From Microbulbifer sp. VAAF005 (GTDB taxonomy: Bacteria > Pseudomonadota > Gammaproteobacteria > Pseudomonadales > Cellvibrionaceae): DNA of 64,000 bases. Position 1 is the first letter of the stretch; each line of letters starts with the position of its first letter. Location of the stretch: the NCBI RefSeq assembly GCF_030012985.1, contig NZ_CP120233.1, positions 4,149,001-4,213,000 on the forward strand, read 5' to 3'. Positions 1-9,210 of this stretch are shown piece after piece. The position numbers and the translations under genes were made by a program. The notes under the pieces are model-generated. The model had not been told where the DNA came from. It saw only the letters and a list, made by a program, of their open reading frames with translations, and searched no databases.

Positions 1-614
1 TGCATCTTATAGTACCAAAGGGTTTTAATTGGAGTCGGCTCGTTCAGCTATTATAGGGCCCGAGTTAACTTGCAGGAGTATACTGGTGCTATGATCTGAT
101 CCAGTCTGTAGTGATTCTATGGCAGTAAAGTTTCTAGTTTGAGTGATATTAGACTTGCTATCAACTACTGTAGCGCCTTCATGGGAAAATCCTGTAACCC
201 TTGACTTGTAGTTAATGAGAGTGGAAGTAGAAGGTCCCGCTCAAGCTAGTCGATCAACCTTGATTGATCATCGACTGATAGCTTTAAATACTTCTGCTAC
301 CAAGAACTGCTTCTAGATTGATTCGACCTGCTTAACATGGGATGAAGGGAAGTGAGACTACGGACTTGCACTGACATCATGCCATTGTTGTTGGCATTAA
401 TGCTTGTCTATGCCTGAGCTGGGACCTAAACAGAGTATTGTGGATAAGTGCTGGCCAGGGTATAGGAAAAAAGCACTGAGATTCTAGTAATAAAGTTTAT
501 ATGACCCCCTAGCTAGTACGTCTCCCTTTAGAGCTATACGCTGATTAGTACTGCAACCGGGCTCCTGTTGGTCCAAGCTTTTATATCCATTGCATAATTT
601 GCAAAGTGTAAAGT
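1..614. other. No recognisable gene
   Basis: I see no open frame with a credible start and family signature in this stretch, and no tRNA, repeat or clear terminator. It probably contains the upstream region of the MFS gene that starts at 624, and may include the 3' flank of a gene outside the window. Confidence 0.5.
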
Positions 615-623
615 TTGGCATTT

Positions 624-2011
624 ATGGCAGCCTCAAAGACCCCGCTATCGCGATCACAGATTATTGGCTTAACAGCATTGTCGTTGGCAGTCTTTTTGGT
701 GGCCAATGATTTTACGGCCTTCTCAGTCGCTATCCCTGCAATGGAAAAACACTTTAACGCAGATATCTCCACTCTTCAGTGGGTGATTAACGGTTATGCA
801 TTGGTGTTCGGGATTTTTATAGTTACTGGCGGGCGCTTGGCGGATATGTTTGGTCGGCGCCGGCTATTTTTTGTTGGAACCTCAATCTTCGTCTTTTTCT
901 CAGTTTTGGGTGGTCTGGCCGTTAATGAATGGATGTTGCTGGGGAGTCGGGCATTAATGGGGGTTGGTGGCGCCCTTATGTGGCCCGCCGTACTCGGCAT
1001 GACTTACCAGATTATGCCTGATGATAGGGCGGGGCAGGCTGGGGGCTTGATAATGACGGTATGTGGTTTTGCCAATTCTATAGGGCCACTACTAGGTGGT
1101 TTCTTTACAGAATTTGTCAGTTGGCGCTGGATTTTTTTATTAATTTCCCCATTGCGCTGGCGGCAATGTTGGTGGGCTGGAAGGTAATTGAGGATGATAA
1201 GCCCGCAGAGAGCAAGGAAAAGGTTGACTATTGGGGCATGGTCTCTCTATCTATCAGCTTACTGGCATTAATGCTGTCCTTGGATTTTGTTATTGATGTG
1301 GGATTTAGAAGCCCTCTGGTAATAGGACTTTTCAGCGCTTCGGTGATGTTTTTCCTAGTGTTTGCCTGGGTGGAGCCTCATACCCAGTCGGACCCACTTA
1401 TTCCCTCTGATGTCGCTAGCAACTGGCGTTTTTTTGCTATCGGTGTAGTGACCCTGCTTCTGTCTGTCACTTTCGTATCTATGTTGCTTTATATCCCGCA
1501 GTTTCTGATTAAGGAGCTGAGTTTTTCTGCCGTTTGGTCCGGCGCAGGGTTATTGCCGGTGATGATTACCTATGCGGTAGTGTCCTATATCGCGGGTTGG
1601 CTGTACGAATCTTTGGGAGCACGGTTAATTTTGGCTGCCGCTGCTCTATTTTTAGGATTGGGAATGTTCTTGCTTTCTGGATTGATAGTCCATGATCGCT
1701 ATCTGCACTTGGTGCCAGGCATGCTTTCTCTCGGGGTAGGCTTGGGTCTATATTTTCCTACGATAACGACGACCGCTGTTACAGTGCTGGGGCCTGCCAG
1801 GGCAAGCTTGGCGGCGGCTTTAATTTATATGTTCCAAATTATTGGCGGTGCTATTGGATTGGCGATGAATACAACAGTTGTAGCCATGGCTCCCGAATTG
1901 TCTGAAGGTATTGATCGGGCATTTACTATTAATGCGTGTTTGGCTGCTGCAGCACTGATTGTAAGTTTGCTGTTTGTGAAAGGGGATGTTTCCCAGAAAG
2001 AAAAAATCTGA
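624..2011 (+). pseudogene. MFS multidrug-type transporter (DHA2-like), frameshifted
   Basis: This encodes a major facilitator superfamily drug:H+ antiporter-like membrane protein. The N-terminal half shows the early motif QWVINGYALVFGIFIVTGGRLADMFGRRR split around the TM2-TM3 loop, and the second half continues with many hydrophobic segments to residue ~460. The frame breaks at a run of seven T at 1132-1138. Adding one T joins the halves as WRWIFFINFPIALA, the usual DHA2 continuation, and gives about 462 residues, a normal family length. I chose the ATG at 624 over an in-frame TTG at 615. The substrate cannot be told from sequence. A homopolymer sequencing error is as likely as a true pseudogene. 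Confidence 0.8.
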
Positions 2012-2046
2012 GCAATAAATAATATGGTTTTTCTTAGCCTCTTTCT

Positions 2047-3408
2047 CTACTGTATGTATATCGCAGAATTGTTACTGCCAATCTGTGAAATGGAGATAGT
2101 AGCACCAAAACTCAATTGAATTACCTGGAGAAAGTTGTCTGTACCTAGTTGTAGTAGCTCTGCACTATTAAAGCTGCCGGTTTGAGTGAGATTGATAGTG
2201 TTTAGCTCACCCAATTGAATGATGTCCGCATCATCAATATAACCAGACTGCGTTGAACTTACTTGATTCTGTAGACCTTGTTGCAGCAACTGTAGTCTTG
2301 CACTAAAGCCATCTTGAATGGCTATTAATGTGTTTTGATCAAATTCCTGGTCTATAGCTGCCTCAGAGACTGATCCACTTTGACTAATATCAGCGCTATT
2401 ATCCGATCCACTTTGTGTGACAACACTACTAGCCCCTTCAATAGCGAGTTGTATTGACGTGGCGCTATTGCTTGTTCCTGTTTGTGTTATCTCGGAAAAA
2501 TTATTGATGTTTATCTGGTTGATTGTGGACCCGTTGTTTGTTCCGCTTTGAGATGTAAAGGCCTGATTATTTAGAGCAAGATTAACAATGATAGAAGCGC
2601 GATTACTCTGTCCTTGCTGGATGGAACTGTTAAATCCCTGAATAGAGTTGCTTGTTTGGATGCTAGTAGCACTGGAATCTGTCAGTTGTACTATTGAGTT
2701 GGTATTAAAGGCGCCGTTAATATTTGTTATCCGGGCAGTGTTGTTATTGCCAAATTGCTGAATTTGATTATTGGTTCCCAGAGACTGTATCAGGGTAATT
2801 CTAGTATCAATATTCTGGCTTCCACTTTGGATAATACTGGCAGAGTTTGCTATGCCACTTTCTTTATCGATAATCTCAGCTCTATTAAAATTACCTAACT
2901 GGCTAATAGAGACATCACTAAGAGCAACACCATCTTGGATAGATTCTGAAAAATTTAGGGTTCCTATCTGCGAGATGTTAGCAGTTGTACCAGTGGAAAG
3001 GTTTTGTATGCTGGTAATATGATTTAGGGATTGTTCCTGACTGATGCTTATAGTGCTAAACAGTGTACTTGTCTGTGAGGTTTCGGCCTTGTTGAGAACA
3101 TTAAGCTGGGAGACTGATGTCGTGCTACCCAGGCTGCTGGATTGGACTGACATTAGCTCGTTTGATACGCCTCTCTGCAACTGGATAATAGATCCTTCAG
3201 TATTGCCGTTGGATTGCTGAGCCACCACATTATTAAATTCACCATCTTGTGTTTGCATGATGAGATTGTTAATGATGGTTGGGTCGCTTTGGTCCCCTAT
3301 AGCCCGATTGCCAATGCCCTGTTGTGACAGGATATAAGTGTTGGTTGCGAGGGCCTGGCAGCAGAATAGTAAGGTTGATGCCGCGATAAGATGGCCTGGT
3401 ATGGGCAT
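2047..3408 (-). CDS. Large curlin-repeat secreted protein
   Basis: The product has about 453 residues. It starts with a short signal peptide (hydrophobic AASTLLFCC, then ALA before residue ~21), followed by an almost uninterrupted array of ~22-residue repeats with regularly spaced Gln/Asn/Ser and the pattern SQxGxxNxA, typical of curlin (CsgA/CsgB) beta-arcade units. The family role is extracellular amyloid fibre formation. The ATG at 3408 is chosen because a GGAGGAATT ribosome site lies directly upstream; an in-frame upstream extension to 3474 lacks one. CsgA has five repeats; this protein has roughly four times as many. No csgE/F/G secretion genes are adjacent, so export would depend on genes elsewhere. 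It could also be an adhesin rather than a polymerising subunit. Confidence 0.8.
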   Translation of the reverse strand: MPIPGHLIAASTLLFCCQALATNTYILSQQGIGNRAIGDQSDPTIINNLIMQTQDGEFNNVVAQQSNGNTEGSIIQLQRGVSNELMSVQSSSLGSTTSVSQLNVLNKAETSQTSTLFSTISISQEQSLNHITSIQNLSTGTTANISQIGTLNFSESIQDGVALSDVSISQLGNFNRAEIIDKESGIANSASIIQSGSQNIDTRITLIQSLGTNNQIQQFGNNNTARITNINGAFNTNSIVQLTDSSATSIQTSNSIQGFNSSIQQGQSNRASIIVNLALNNQAFTSQSGTNNGSTINQININNFSEITQTGTSNSATSIQLAIEGASSVVTQSGSDNSADISQSGSVSEAAIDQEFDQNTLIAIQDGFSARLQLLQQGLQNQVSSTQSGYIDDADIIQLGELNTINLTQTGSFNSAELLQLGTDNFLQVIQLSFGATISISQIGSNNSAIYIQ

Positions 3409-3424
3409 AATTCCTCCACTGCAC

Positions 3425-4055
3425 AGGCTGGCGTAAATCTCTAACTTAGGCTGTATCTTACCGGCACTGGGCACGGTGTGATGATTGCCATATAAAATTA
3501 TGGTGAAAACTTAATGGTTTGTATATGAGAGATAAGCACTGAATTACTAGGGAAATGGGTTCAAGCTTTATTCCTGGTTGAGTGTTTGTTTATTGGTGGC
3601 TCCGTGTATATTTCTGTAAATGGAAGTGCTTCCCAATCTGAGTAAACTTGTGAGATACTTCAAGTCCACTTCACCTTTGCCCAGTTTTTCCTGAAAATAG
3701 AAATAACCCTATAAAACGTGTGGTTTTTTTAGGTTAGCTACACAGAAAAAGATTCTTCACCCCAGTTAGATTAATTCACAGACTGCTCATTTTTTTGTTA
3801 ACTATTTTTGTTAATTGAGTGAGAATAGGGTTCTTTCCCAATCCCTGGAAATGGAATCTCGGGCGATATCCCGCACTGATGCGGATGACTGAAAAGTCGG
3901 CGCTTTCGCTTAGGTTGCGGCGCCGCCGGACAGATAAACCCCTGTGTCCTGCTTTTTATAGGACGCCTTTGATTCTCCAAGCAAAGCAGGCCTGTCGGGG
4001 TGGTCTTGTACTGCGAATTATTTGTGTAGGGAGCCTGGTGTTCCCGTAGTTGGTA
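3425..4055. other. Divergent intergenic region, no gene seen
   Basis: About 0.6 kb separates the divergent curlin-repeat and nnrS genes and should carry both promoters. Small open frames here have no family signature. Near 3797-3815 there are two copies of TTTTGTTAA separated by three bases, which could be an operator, but I cannot name a regulator. Confidence 0.4.
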
Positions 4056-4068
4056 AGGAGAATGGATT

Positions 4069-5229
4069 TTGATACCTATCGTTGACCGCGCGCGCGCGGA
4101 GTCTATTGCACCTATTTGGCGTATGCCGTTTCGACCTTTTTTCTGGGGAGCTGCTCTGTGGAGTATGGTTGCCCTGGTTATCTGGCAGGGGCAGTTATCC
4201 GGTTGGCAGATGCCGGCTTTTCGTATGGGGGTAGTCTGGCACTCCCATGAGATGCTGTTTGGGTTCGCGGCTACCGTTGTTGTGGGTTTTCTGGGTACGG
4301 CTATGCAAACCTGGACTGGTATCCCCTCGCCAAAGGGCACTCAGCTTATTGCTTTGGTCGGCTTGTGGCTCTTAGCCCGTTTGGGCTATCTGTTGGCGGC
4401 GGTTCCTATTTGGATGCCGGTGATTGCTGAAGTGTCCTTTTTCCTGTTCTCAGCGTTCTTGCTCGGAGCCAGGGTGTTGCGAACCAAGCAGTGGCGAAAT
4501 ATGTTTGTATTGCCTGCGATGCTGATGTTTGCCGCATTGTCCGCTAGCCACTGGCTGCTGCCAGGGGCACAGAGTCGAATCGCCTTACTGGCTTTGCTGT
4601 TGGTGACGGCGATTATTCTGATAATCGGCGGGCGGGTTATACCCTTCTTTACGGCGCGCCGCTTCCACTTGAGCCCAAGGGATAAGATACCGGCTGTAGA
4701 GTGGGGTACCCATATTGCTGCGGTGGGCTTGTTACTGTCGGTAGCTGTTGGTTTGCCGCAAATGGTTTGGGCCTTTTTTGCGGTCTCTCTGGGTATTTTG
4801 CAGGTGATCCGGGTAGTGCGCTGGCACCCGACAAAAATATGGGCAGAACCGATGGTTTGGTCTCTGCATGTGAGCTACTGGTTGGTTATTTTGGGGTGTT
4901 TTCTCGCGGCTCTGGCCTGGAGCCAAATTGCCCCTTCCTGGCAGAGTCCCGCTTTACACGCATTTGCCGTTGGCGGTATCGGCGGATTGATCTTGTCTAT
5001 GACCAGTCGCGTCAGTCTCGGCCACACAGGTCGGATATTGAAGGTGCCGCGCTTGATGCCCCTGGCTTTTATGGCTCTGGCGTTATCTGCTCTCGCACGT
5101 GTGTTTTGGGCACCCGCCCCGAGTGGTTTGCTCGCAGCAATTATTGCCTGGGTAGTCGGTTACACGCTTTTCTTACTGTATTACACCCCGGTGCTTTTCC
5201 AGCCGCGCGTTGACGGTCATCCCGGCTAA
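4069..5229 (+). CDS. nnrS: NnrS family heme-copper membrane protein
   Basis: This polytopic membrane protein of 386 residues matches NnrS, a family linked to tolerance of nitric oxide and nitrosative stress. Visible signatures are the N-terminal WRMPFRPFF, then WHSHEMLFGFAATVVVGF near residue 60 with its histidines, and a C-terminal MTSRVSLGHTGR segment. About twelve hydrophobic segments are present. The start is a TTG at 4069 with AGGAG 8 bases upstream; the nearby ATG at 4062 is in another frame and stops after seven codons. It sits alone, divergent from the curlin gene, with no denitrification genes adjacent. Confidence 0.85.
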   Translation: MIPIVDRARAESIAPIWRMPFRPFFWGAALWSMVALVIWQGQLSGWQMPAFRMGVVWHSHEMLFGFAATVVVGFLGTAMQTWTGIPSPKGTQLIALVGLWLLARLGYLLAAVPIWMPVIAEVSFFLFSAFLLGARVLRTKQWRNMFVLPAMLMFAALSASHWLLPGAQSRIALLALLLVTAIILIIGGRVIPFFTARRFHLSPRDKIPAVEWGTHIAAVGLLLSVAVGLPQMVWAFFAVSLGILQVIRVVRWHPTKIWAEPMVWSLHVSYWLVILGCFLAALAWSQIAPSWQSPALHAFAVGGIGGLILSMTSRVSLGHTGRILKVPRLMPLAFMALALSALARVFWAPAPSGLLAAIIAWVVGYTLFLLYYTPVLFQPRVDGHPG

Positions 5230-5311
5230 TTCTCTCTATGTGATCTTCAGTTGCTGCGAGAAACCTTATCATCGCAGCAACTGTGGTCGAGTAAAGCCAT
5301 CATTAGCTGGT

Positions 5312-5734
5312 CTATTCAGAGTCCGCACTAGCTACCTGGGGTAGTTTGTCTACTTTAGGTACTGTTTCCAGTTCCCGGTCCCACTCGGCTTTACTGGCCA
5401 TAAAGATATGGGCATTAGGCCTTACATCTATTGGGCGATCCAGGCTGCCAGCGGGAACCGCTAAGAGGCCAATTTCAGGATCTTCTCGTGGCACTGCGGA
5501 ACCGCATTGATTGCAAAAGCTTTTGCTGTGCCTCGTCCCTGCTAACTTAAAGGTTTTGACCTGTTCTACACCGGATAGCCATTCAAGTTTCGCTGATGCG
5601 AAGAATAGGTTTGCTGCATGAGCTGAACCGGTATCTTTGCGGCAGTAACTACAGTGGCAGAGAAAGAAGCCCCCAAAGTCACCTTCAATTTCGAAGTTAA
5701 TAGTGCCACATAGGCACGATCCTTTTTGTTCCAT
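5312..5734 (-). CDS. GFA-family zinc protein (CENP-V/GFA domain)
   Basis: The protein has 140 residues with the Gfa zinc-binding pattern: CLCG near the N-terminus, CHCSYCRK near residue 27, and CNQCG around residue 75. Family members are named for glutathione-dependent formaldehyde-activating enzyme, but most have no proven activity, so I do not assign one. It lies 82 bases downstream of the PhzF-family gene on the same strand and may be co-transcribed. A GAGGAGC site precedes the ATG. Confidence 0.8.
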   Translation of the reverse strand: MEQKGSCLCGTINFEIEGDFGGFFLCHCSYCRKDTGSAHAANLFFASAKLEWLSGVEQVKTFKLAGTRHSKSFCNQCGSAVPREDPEIGLLAVPAGSLDRPIDVRPNAHIFMASKAEWDRELETVPKVDKLPQVASADSE

Positions 5735-5816
5735 TGCTCAATGCTCCTCTGTTTAGTTGTACTTATCGTAATTAGGGGAAACTGTGATTTATTTTGGAAA
5801 TCCCGGCGTTGGGGTA

Positions 5817-6608
5817 TCAAACCCGTATGGTCCCGCTCAAATAGGGTACTGCTTTGCCTGAGATAATGACCCTGTCCCCGGCGATGGTGCAATTCAGTAG
5901 GCCGCCGCGCTTAGAGGCTTGATAGGCGATCAGCTCTTTCTTATCCAGAATTTGTGACCAGTAAGGGGCGAGCCCTGTGTGAATAGAACCGGTCACCGGA
6001 TCTTCGGCACCACCATTGGATGGCCAGAAGTATCGGGAGATAAAATCGTACTTATCGGATTTTGCCGTAACGACCACATCGTAGGGGGCGAGCTTTCGCA
6101 GGCTGCTCGCATCCTGCTGCACATCCAAAACGTCTCGCTCACTATCGTAGATGGCAAAGTAAGCTTGGTTGTTAAGTAACACCTGGCTTGGTGTTATTGA
6201 AAGCCCCTCCAGTAATTCCGGCGGCATGCGATCTACGGGTTGTGGCTCCCTTCGTGGGAAGTCCATGGAAATAATTCCATTTTCCCCTCGGCTTATTGTC
6301 ATTTTGTCCACAGCGGCCGCATGGAGCTGGAGTTGCTCGCATTGAGGGTTTTGAGAAAAAAGAACATGGGCTGAGGCCAGGGTAGCATGACCACAAAAAT
6401 CAATTTCCGTTAACGGTGAAAACCAGCGAATTCCATAACTGGTATCCGGGCGTTTTACCAGGAACGCGGTTTCGGAAAGGTTATTTTCTGCAGCGATGGA
6501 TTGCATTAAATTTTCATCCAGCCAATCCTCAGTAACAACAACTCCGGCTGAATTTCCGTGAAAGACTTTGTCGGTAAAGGCGTTAATGAAATGAATTTTA
6601 AGTTCCAT
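5817..6608 (-). CDS. PhzF-family isomerase-like protein
   Basis: This 263-residue member of the PhzF/diaminopimelate-epimerase fold shows the family glutamate in AAENNLSETAFL (residue ~45), the DFCGHATLASAH motif near residue 70, and the mirrored C-terminal-half motif DPVTGSIHTGLAPYW. PhzF isomerises a phenazine precursor, but most homologues sit outside phenazine clusters, as here, with unknown substrates. No phenazine genes are present. GGAG lies 7 bases before the ATG. Confidence 0.85.
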   Translation of the reverse strand: MELKIHFINAFTDKVFHGNSAGVVVTEDWLDENLMQSIAAENNLSETAFLVKRPDTSYGIRWFSPLTEIDFCGHATLASAHVLFSQNPQCEQLQLHAAAVDKMTISRGENGIISMDFPRREPQPVDRMPPELLEGLSITPSQVLLNNQAYFAIYDSERDVLDVQQDASSLRKLAPYDVVVTAKSDKYDFISRYFWPSNGGAEDPVTGSIHTGLAPYWSQILDKKELIAYQASKRGGLLNCTIAGDRVIISGKAVPYLSGTIRV

Positions 6609-6803
6609 ATTTGAACTCCATGGTGCTCCAGTTTTTTCGGAGGCGCTGGTGGCGAGCGTGATATTTTATACCCCTAAAGTTCACCAATTTATACCTCTGT
6701 AGAGCAGCTTGGGATTGGCTTTAACCTGATCTGGATCAGTTTATCCCGGATGTGAGTCTCTAGAGTGACTTGTATTTGTTGCGTGCAAATCAAGGGTGTG
6801 AAA

Positions 6804-7970
6804 ATGACGGAGTCCGATGTAGCTATCGTAGGTGCTGGACCGGCGGGACTTTCCTTGGCGGTGATGCTCGCCCGCAAAGGGTGTCAGGTGGCAATTATTG
6901 AGCGCCAGGATAAGTCGGCGCTGTCCGCTCCCGTTGACGATGGTCGCGAGATTGCCCTGACACATAAATCCTACAAGCTGCTGCAAGAACTGGGGGCTTG
7001 GCAGAGGTTATCCTCGGAAGAGATTAGCCCGCTAAATGCTGCCGAAGTAGTCGATGGTAATTCCCCTTCGACACTCCACTTTGGCCCGGGAGAGAGGGGG
7101 CCTCTGGGTTTTATTGTCTCCAACTCTGCGATTCGGCGAATCTTATATGAGACAGTTTTGGAGACCGAGAATATAACGCTGCTTGATAACTCGACCGTTA
7201 CCGGGATGACATTGAGTGGTGCTGTGCGTCATCTTGAGTTGGCAGAGGGGGAGGGCGTGCGCGCTTCCCTGGTGGTTGCAGCCGACAGCCGTTTTTCTGA
7301 AGTGCGGCGCATGGCGGGCATTGGCGCCGATATGCGCGACTTTGGCCGAGTGGCGATTGTCGGCCCTGTACGCACCGAATTACCCCACGATGGTATTGCC
7401 CGGGAGTGTTTCCGCTACGGCTCGACACTGGCGCTGTTGCCTTTGCCCAAGGCAAATATTTCATCGGCCGTGGTTACTGTTCCCGCCAGTCTCTCTGCCC
7501 AGATTATGGCGATGGGTAATGAAGAGTTTGCCGGGCACGTATCCCGCGAAAGCGCGTCCCAGCTCGGCGGTGTCGAAGCTTTTGGTGAGCGCCACTGTTA
7601 TCCATTGGTTGCGGTATATGCACATCACTTTTTCACTGAGCGCTTTGCCTTGGTGGGAGATGCCGCTGTGGGGATGCATCCAGTGACCGCACATGGATTT
7701 AATTTGGGCTTGGCCGGTGCGGATACTTTGGCCCGTCAACTGGATAGCGTTAGCCGTCTATATAACCCGGCCAAGCTGACTCGGGCCTTGGCCCGTTACC
7801 AGATGCTGCACCGGGTTGAATCCAAGCCGATTTACTCTGGAACTAATAGGGTGGTGGATTTGTTTACCGACGATCGCCTGCCGGCCAAGTTGCTGCGCAA
7901 AATGGTGTTGCGAGTCAGTGATCGCTTCCCTCCTATTCGAAAAGCAATAGTGCACCAGTTAACTCGCTAG
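6804..7970 (+). CDS. ubiM: UbiH/UbiF/COQ6-family FAD hydroxylase, UbiM-like
   Basis: This flavoprotein monooxygenase has 388 residues from the ATG at 6804. The Rossmann GAGPAG motif is within the first 15 residues, the DG-type motif appears as VVAADSRFSEVRR near residue 160, and the second FAD motif FALVGDAAVGMHPVTAHGFN is near residue 285. These are hallmarks of the aerobic ubiquinone ring hydroxylases UbiH/UbiF/UbiI/UbiM. The VVAADSRFSE variant resembles UbiM as I remember it, so the subtype is provisional. The longer frame from 6765 adds 13 residues ahead of the conserved start and is less likely. It stands alone, away from other ubi genes. Confidence 0.75.
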   Translation: MTESDVAIVGAGPAGLSLAVMLARKGCQVAIIERQDKSALSAPVDDGREIALTHKSYKLLQELGAWQRLSSEEISPLNAAEVVDGNSPSTLHFGPGERGPLGFIVSNSAIRRILYETVLETENITLLDNSTVTGMTLSGAVRHLELAEGEGVRASLVVAADSRFSEVRRMAGIGADMRDFGRVAIVGPVRTELPHDGIARECFRYGSTLALLPLPKANISSAVVTVPASLSAQIMAMGNEEFAGHVSRESASQLGGVEAFGERHCYPLVAVYAHHFFTERFALVGDAAVGMHPVTAHGFNLGLAGADTLARQLDSVSRLYNPAKLTRALARYQMLHRVESKPIYSGTNRVVDLFTDDRLPAKLLRKMVLRVSDRFPPIRKAIVHQLTR

Positions 7971-8152
7971 CTTATTCAGAGGCGCCTTGAAAGAGTTTTA
8001 CTCTTCGTTCTTTTTATAAAAAGTACATGTGCAAGAAAGAAGACGGTATATGGAAGTGGCCTGCTTGCGGGATTTTCTTCCTTTTCTATACTGATTTGCG
8101 AGATGGTAGAGACGGCTTTAACCCCCCGGTGAAAACAAATGCCAATTACGGC

Positions 8153-8181
8153 TTGACTCACCGGGTCAGCACCAATAGAAT
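8153..8181 (+). promoter_or_regulatory. Sigma-70 promoter for the initiator tRNAs
   Basis: TTGACT (8153-8158) and TAGAAT (8176-8181) are separated by exactly 17 bases. A GC-rich discriminator (GCGCAGCC) follows, as expected of a stringently controlled stable-RNA promoter. Transcription should begin near 8188, about 70 bases before the first tRNA. Confidence 0.7.
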
Positions 8182-8258
8182 GCGCAGCCTCTTGAGTGGT
8201 TGGGCTGGTCCCGCCGCAGGGAAACAAAGATCAACCAGGCTTTGTTTCTTGGAGTTGT

Positions 8259-8335
<77 letters not shown>

Positions 8336-8376
8336 ATTTTACCTTCGGGTAAAATATTTGATTGCGCATTTGTTGT

Positions 8377-8453
<77 letters not shown>

Positions 8454-8490
8454 ACTTCCCTTAGGGGAACTTTGATTGCGCTTTCGTTGT

Positions 8491-8567
<77 letters not shown>

Positions 8568-8610
8568 AATTTTGCATTCGTGCACACTGACTGCACGAAT
8601 GTGCGGTCAA

Positions 8611-8630
8611 AGCCCCGTCAGGGGCTTTTT
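8611..8630 (+). terminator. Intrinsic terminator 1 between tRNAs and rimP
   Basis: AGCCCC pairs with GGGGCT across a GTCA loop and is followed by TTTT. It lies 44 bases after the last tRNA and can separate tRNA from mRNA expression or act as an attenuator. Confidence 0.8.
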
Positions 8631-8666
8631 CGTATCTGCAAGAAAAGTTGCAGATATTTTTCGAAG

Positions 8667-8687
8667 TGGGCCGTAGGCCCATTTTTT
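8667..8687 (+). terminator. Intrinsic terminator 2, just upstream of rimP
   Basis: TGGGCC pairs with GGCCCA across a GTA loop and runs into six T. It ends 17 bases before the rimP ATG, a position typical of a read-through or antitermination checkpoint in a nusA operon. Confidence 0.75.
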
Positions 8688-8703
8688 GTATGTGGTGACG
8701 AGA

Positions 8704-9168
8704 ATGGCGAGCAAACGCGAATTGCTGGAAGAGCTTCTGGCGCCGGTGGTGGCATCGCTGGGGTGTGAGTTGTGGGGTATTGAGTACCAAACCCACGGTC
8801 GCAACGCGCTGCTGCGCATTTATATCGACTCCGAAAACGGTATTTCCGTTGAGGATTGCGAGAAAGTGAGCCGCCAATCCAGTGCTGTACTGGATGTGGA
8901 AGATCCCATCAGTAGTAAGTACACACTTGAAGTCTCTTCCCCAGGGCTCGACCGCCCTCTTTATAAGCTGGCCCAGTACGAGCGCTTTATCGGCGCCCAG
9001 ATTGAAGTTCGCCTGCGTATGCCTCTGGATGGGCAGCGTAAGTGGCGCGGACTGCTGGCCGGTGTAGAGGGTGATGAAGTGGTTCTGCGTGTAGATAGTG
9101 AAAACGAATACCTTTTGCCGATCGACAGTATCGAAAAAGCAAATATCATTCCCCAATTTACCAAATAA
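8704..9168 (+). CDS. rimP: Ribosome maturation factor RimP
   Basis: This 154-residue cytoplasmic protein is needed for 30S maturation. The N-terminal domain carries the family segments LLAPVVASLGCELWGIEY and IYIDSENGISVEDCEKVSRQ split over residues ~10-60, with LEVSSPGLDRPL near residue 80. The ATG at 8704 gives the usual MASKRELLEELL start; an upstream in-frame start at 8686 would overlap terminator 2. It is the first protein gene of the nusA-infB operon. Confidence 0.95.
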   Translation: MASKRELLEELLAPVVASLGCELWGIEYQTHGRNALLRIYIDSENGISVEDCEKVSRQSSAVLDVEDPISSKYTLEVSSPGLDRPLYKLAQYERFIGAQIEVRLRMPLDGQRKWRGLLAGVEGDEVVLRVDSENEYLLPIDSIEKANIIPQFTK

Positions 9169-9210
9169 CCTGTAGGAGCCTGAGCTCAGGCGATTTTGAG
9201 GCACAGTTGC

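Noticed and set aside
3819..4049. 76-codon frame upstream of nnrS
   Set aside because: No signature; lies in a divergent promoter region.
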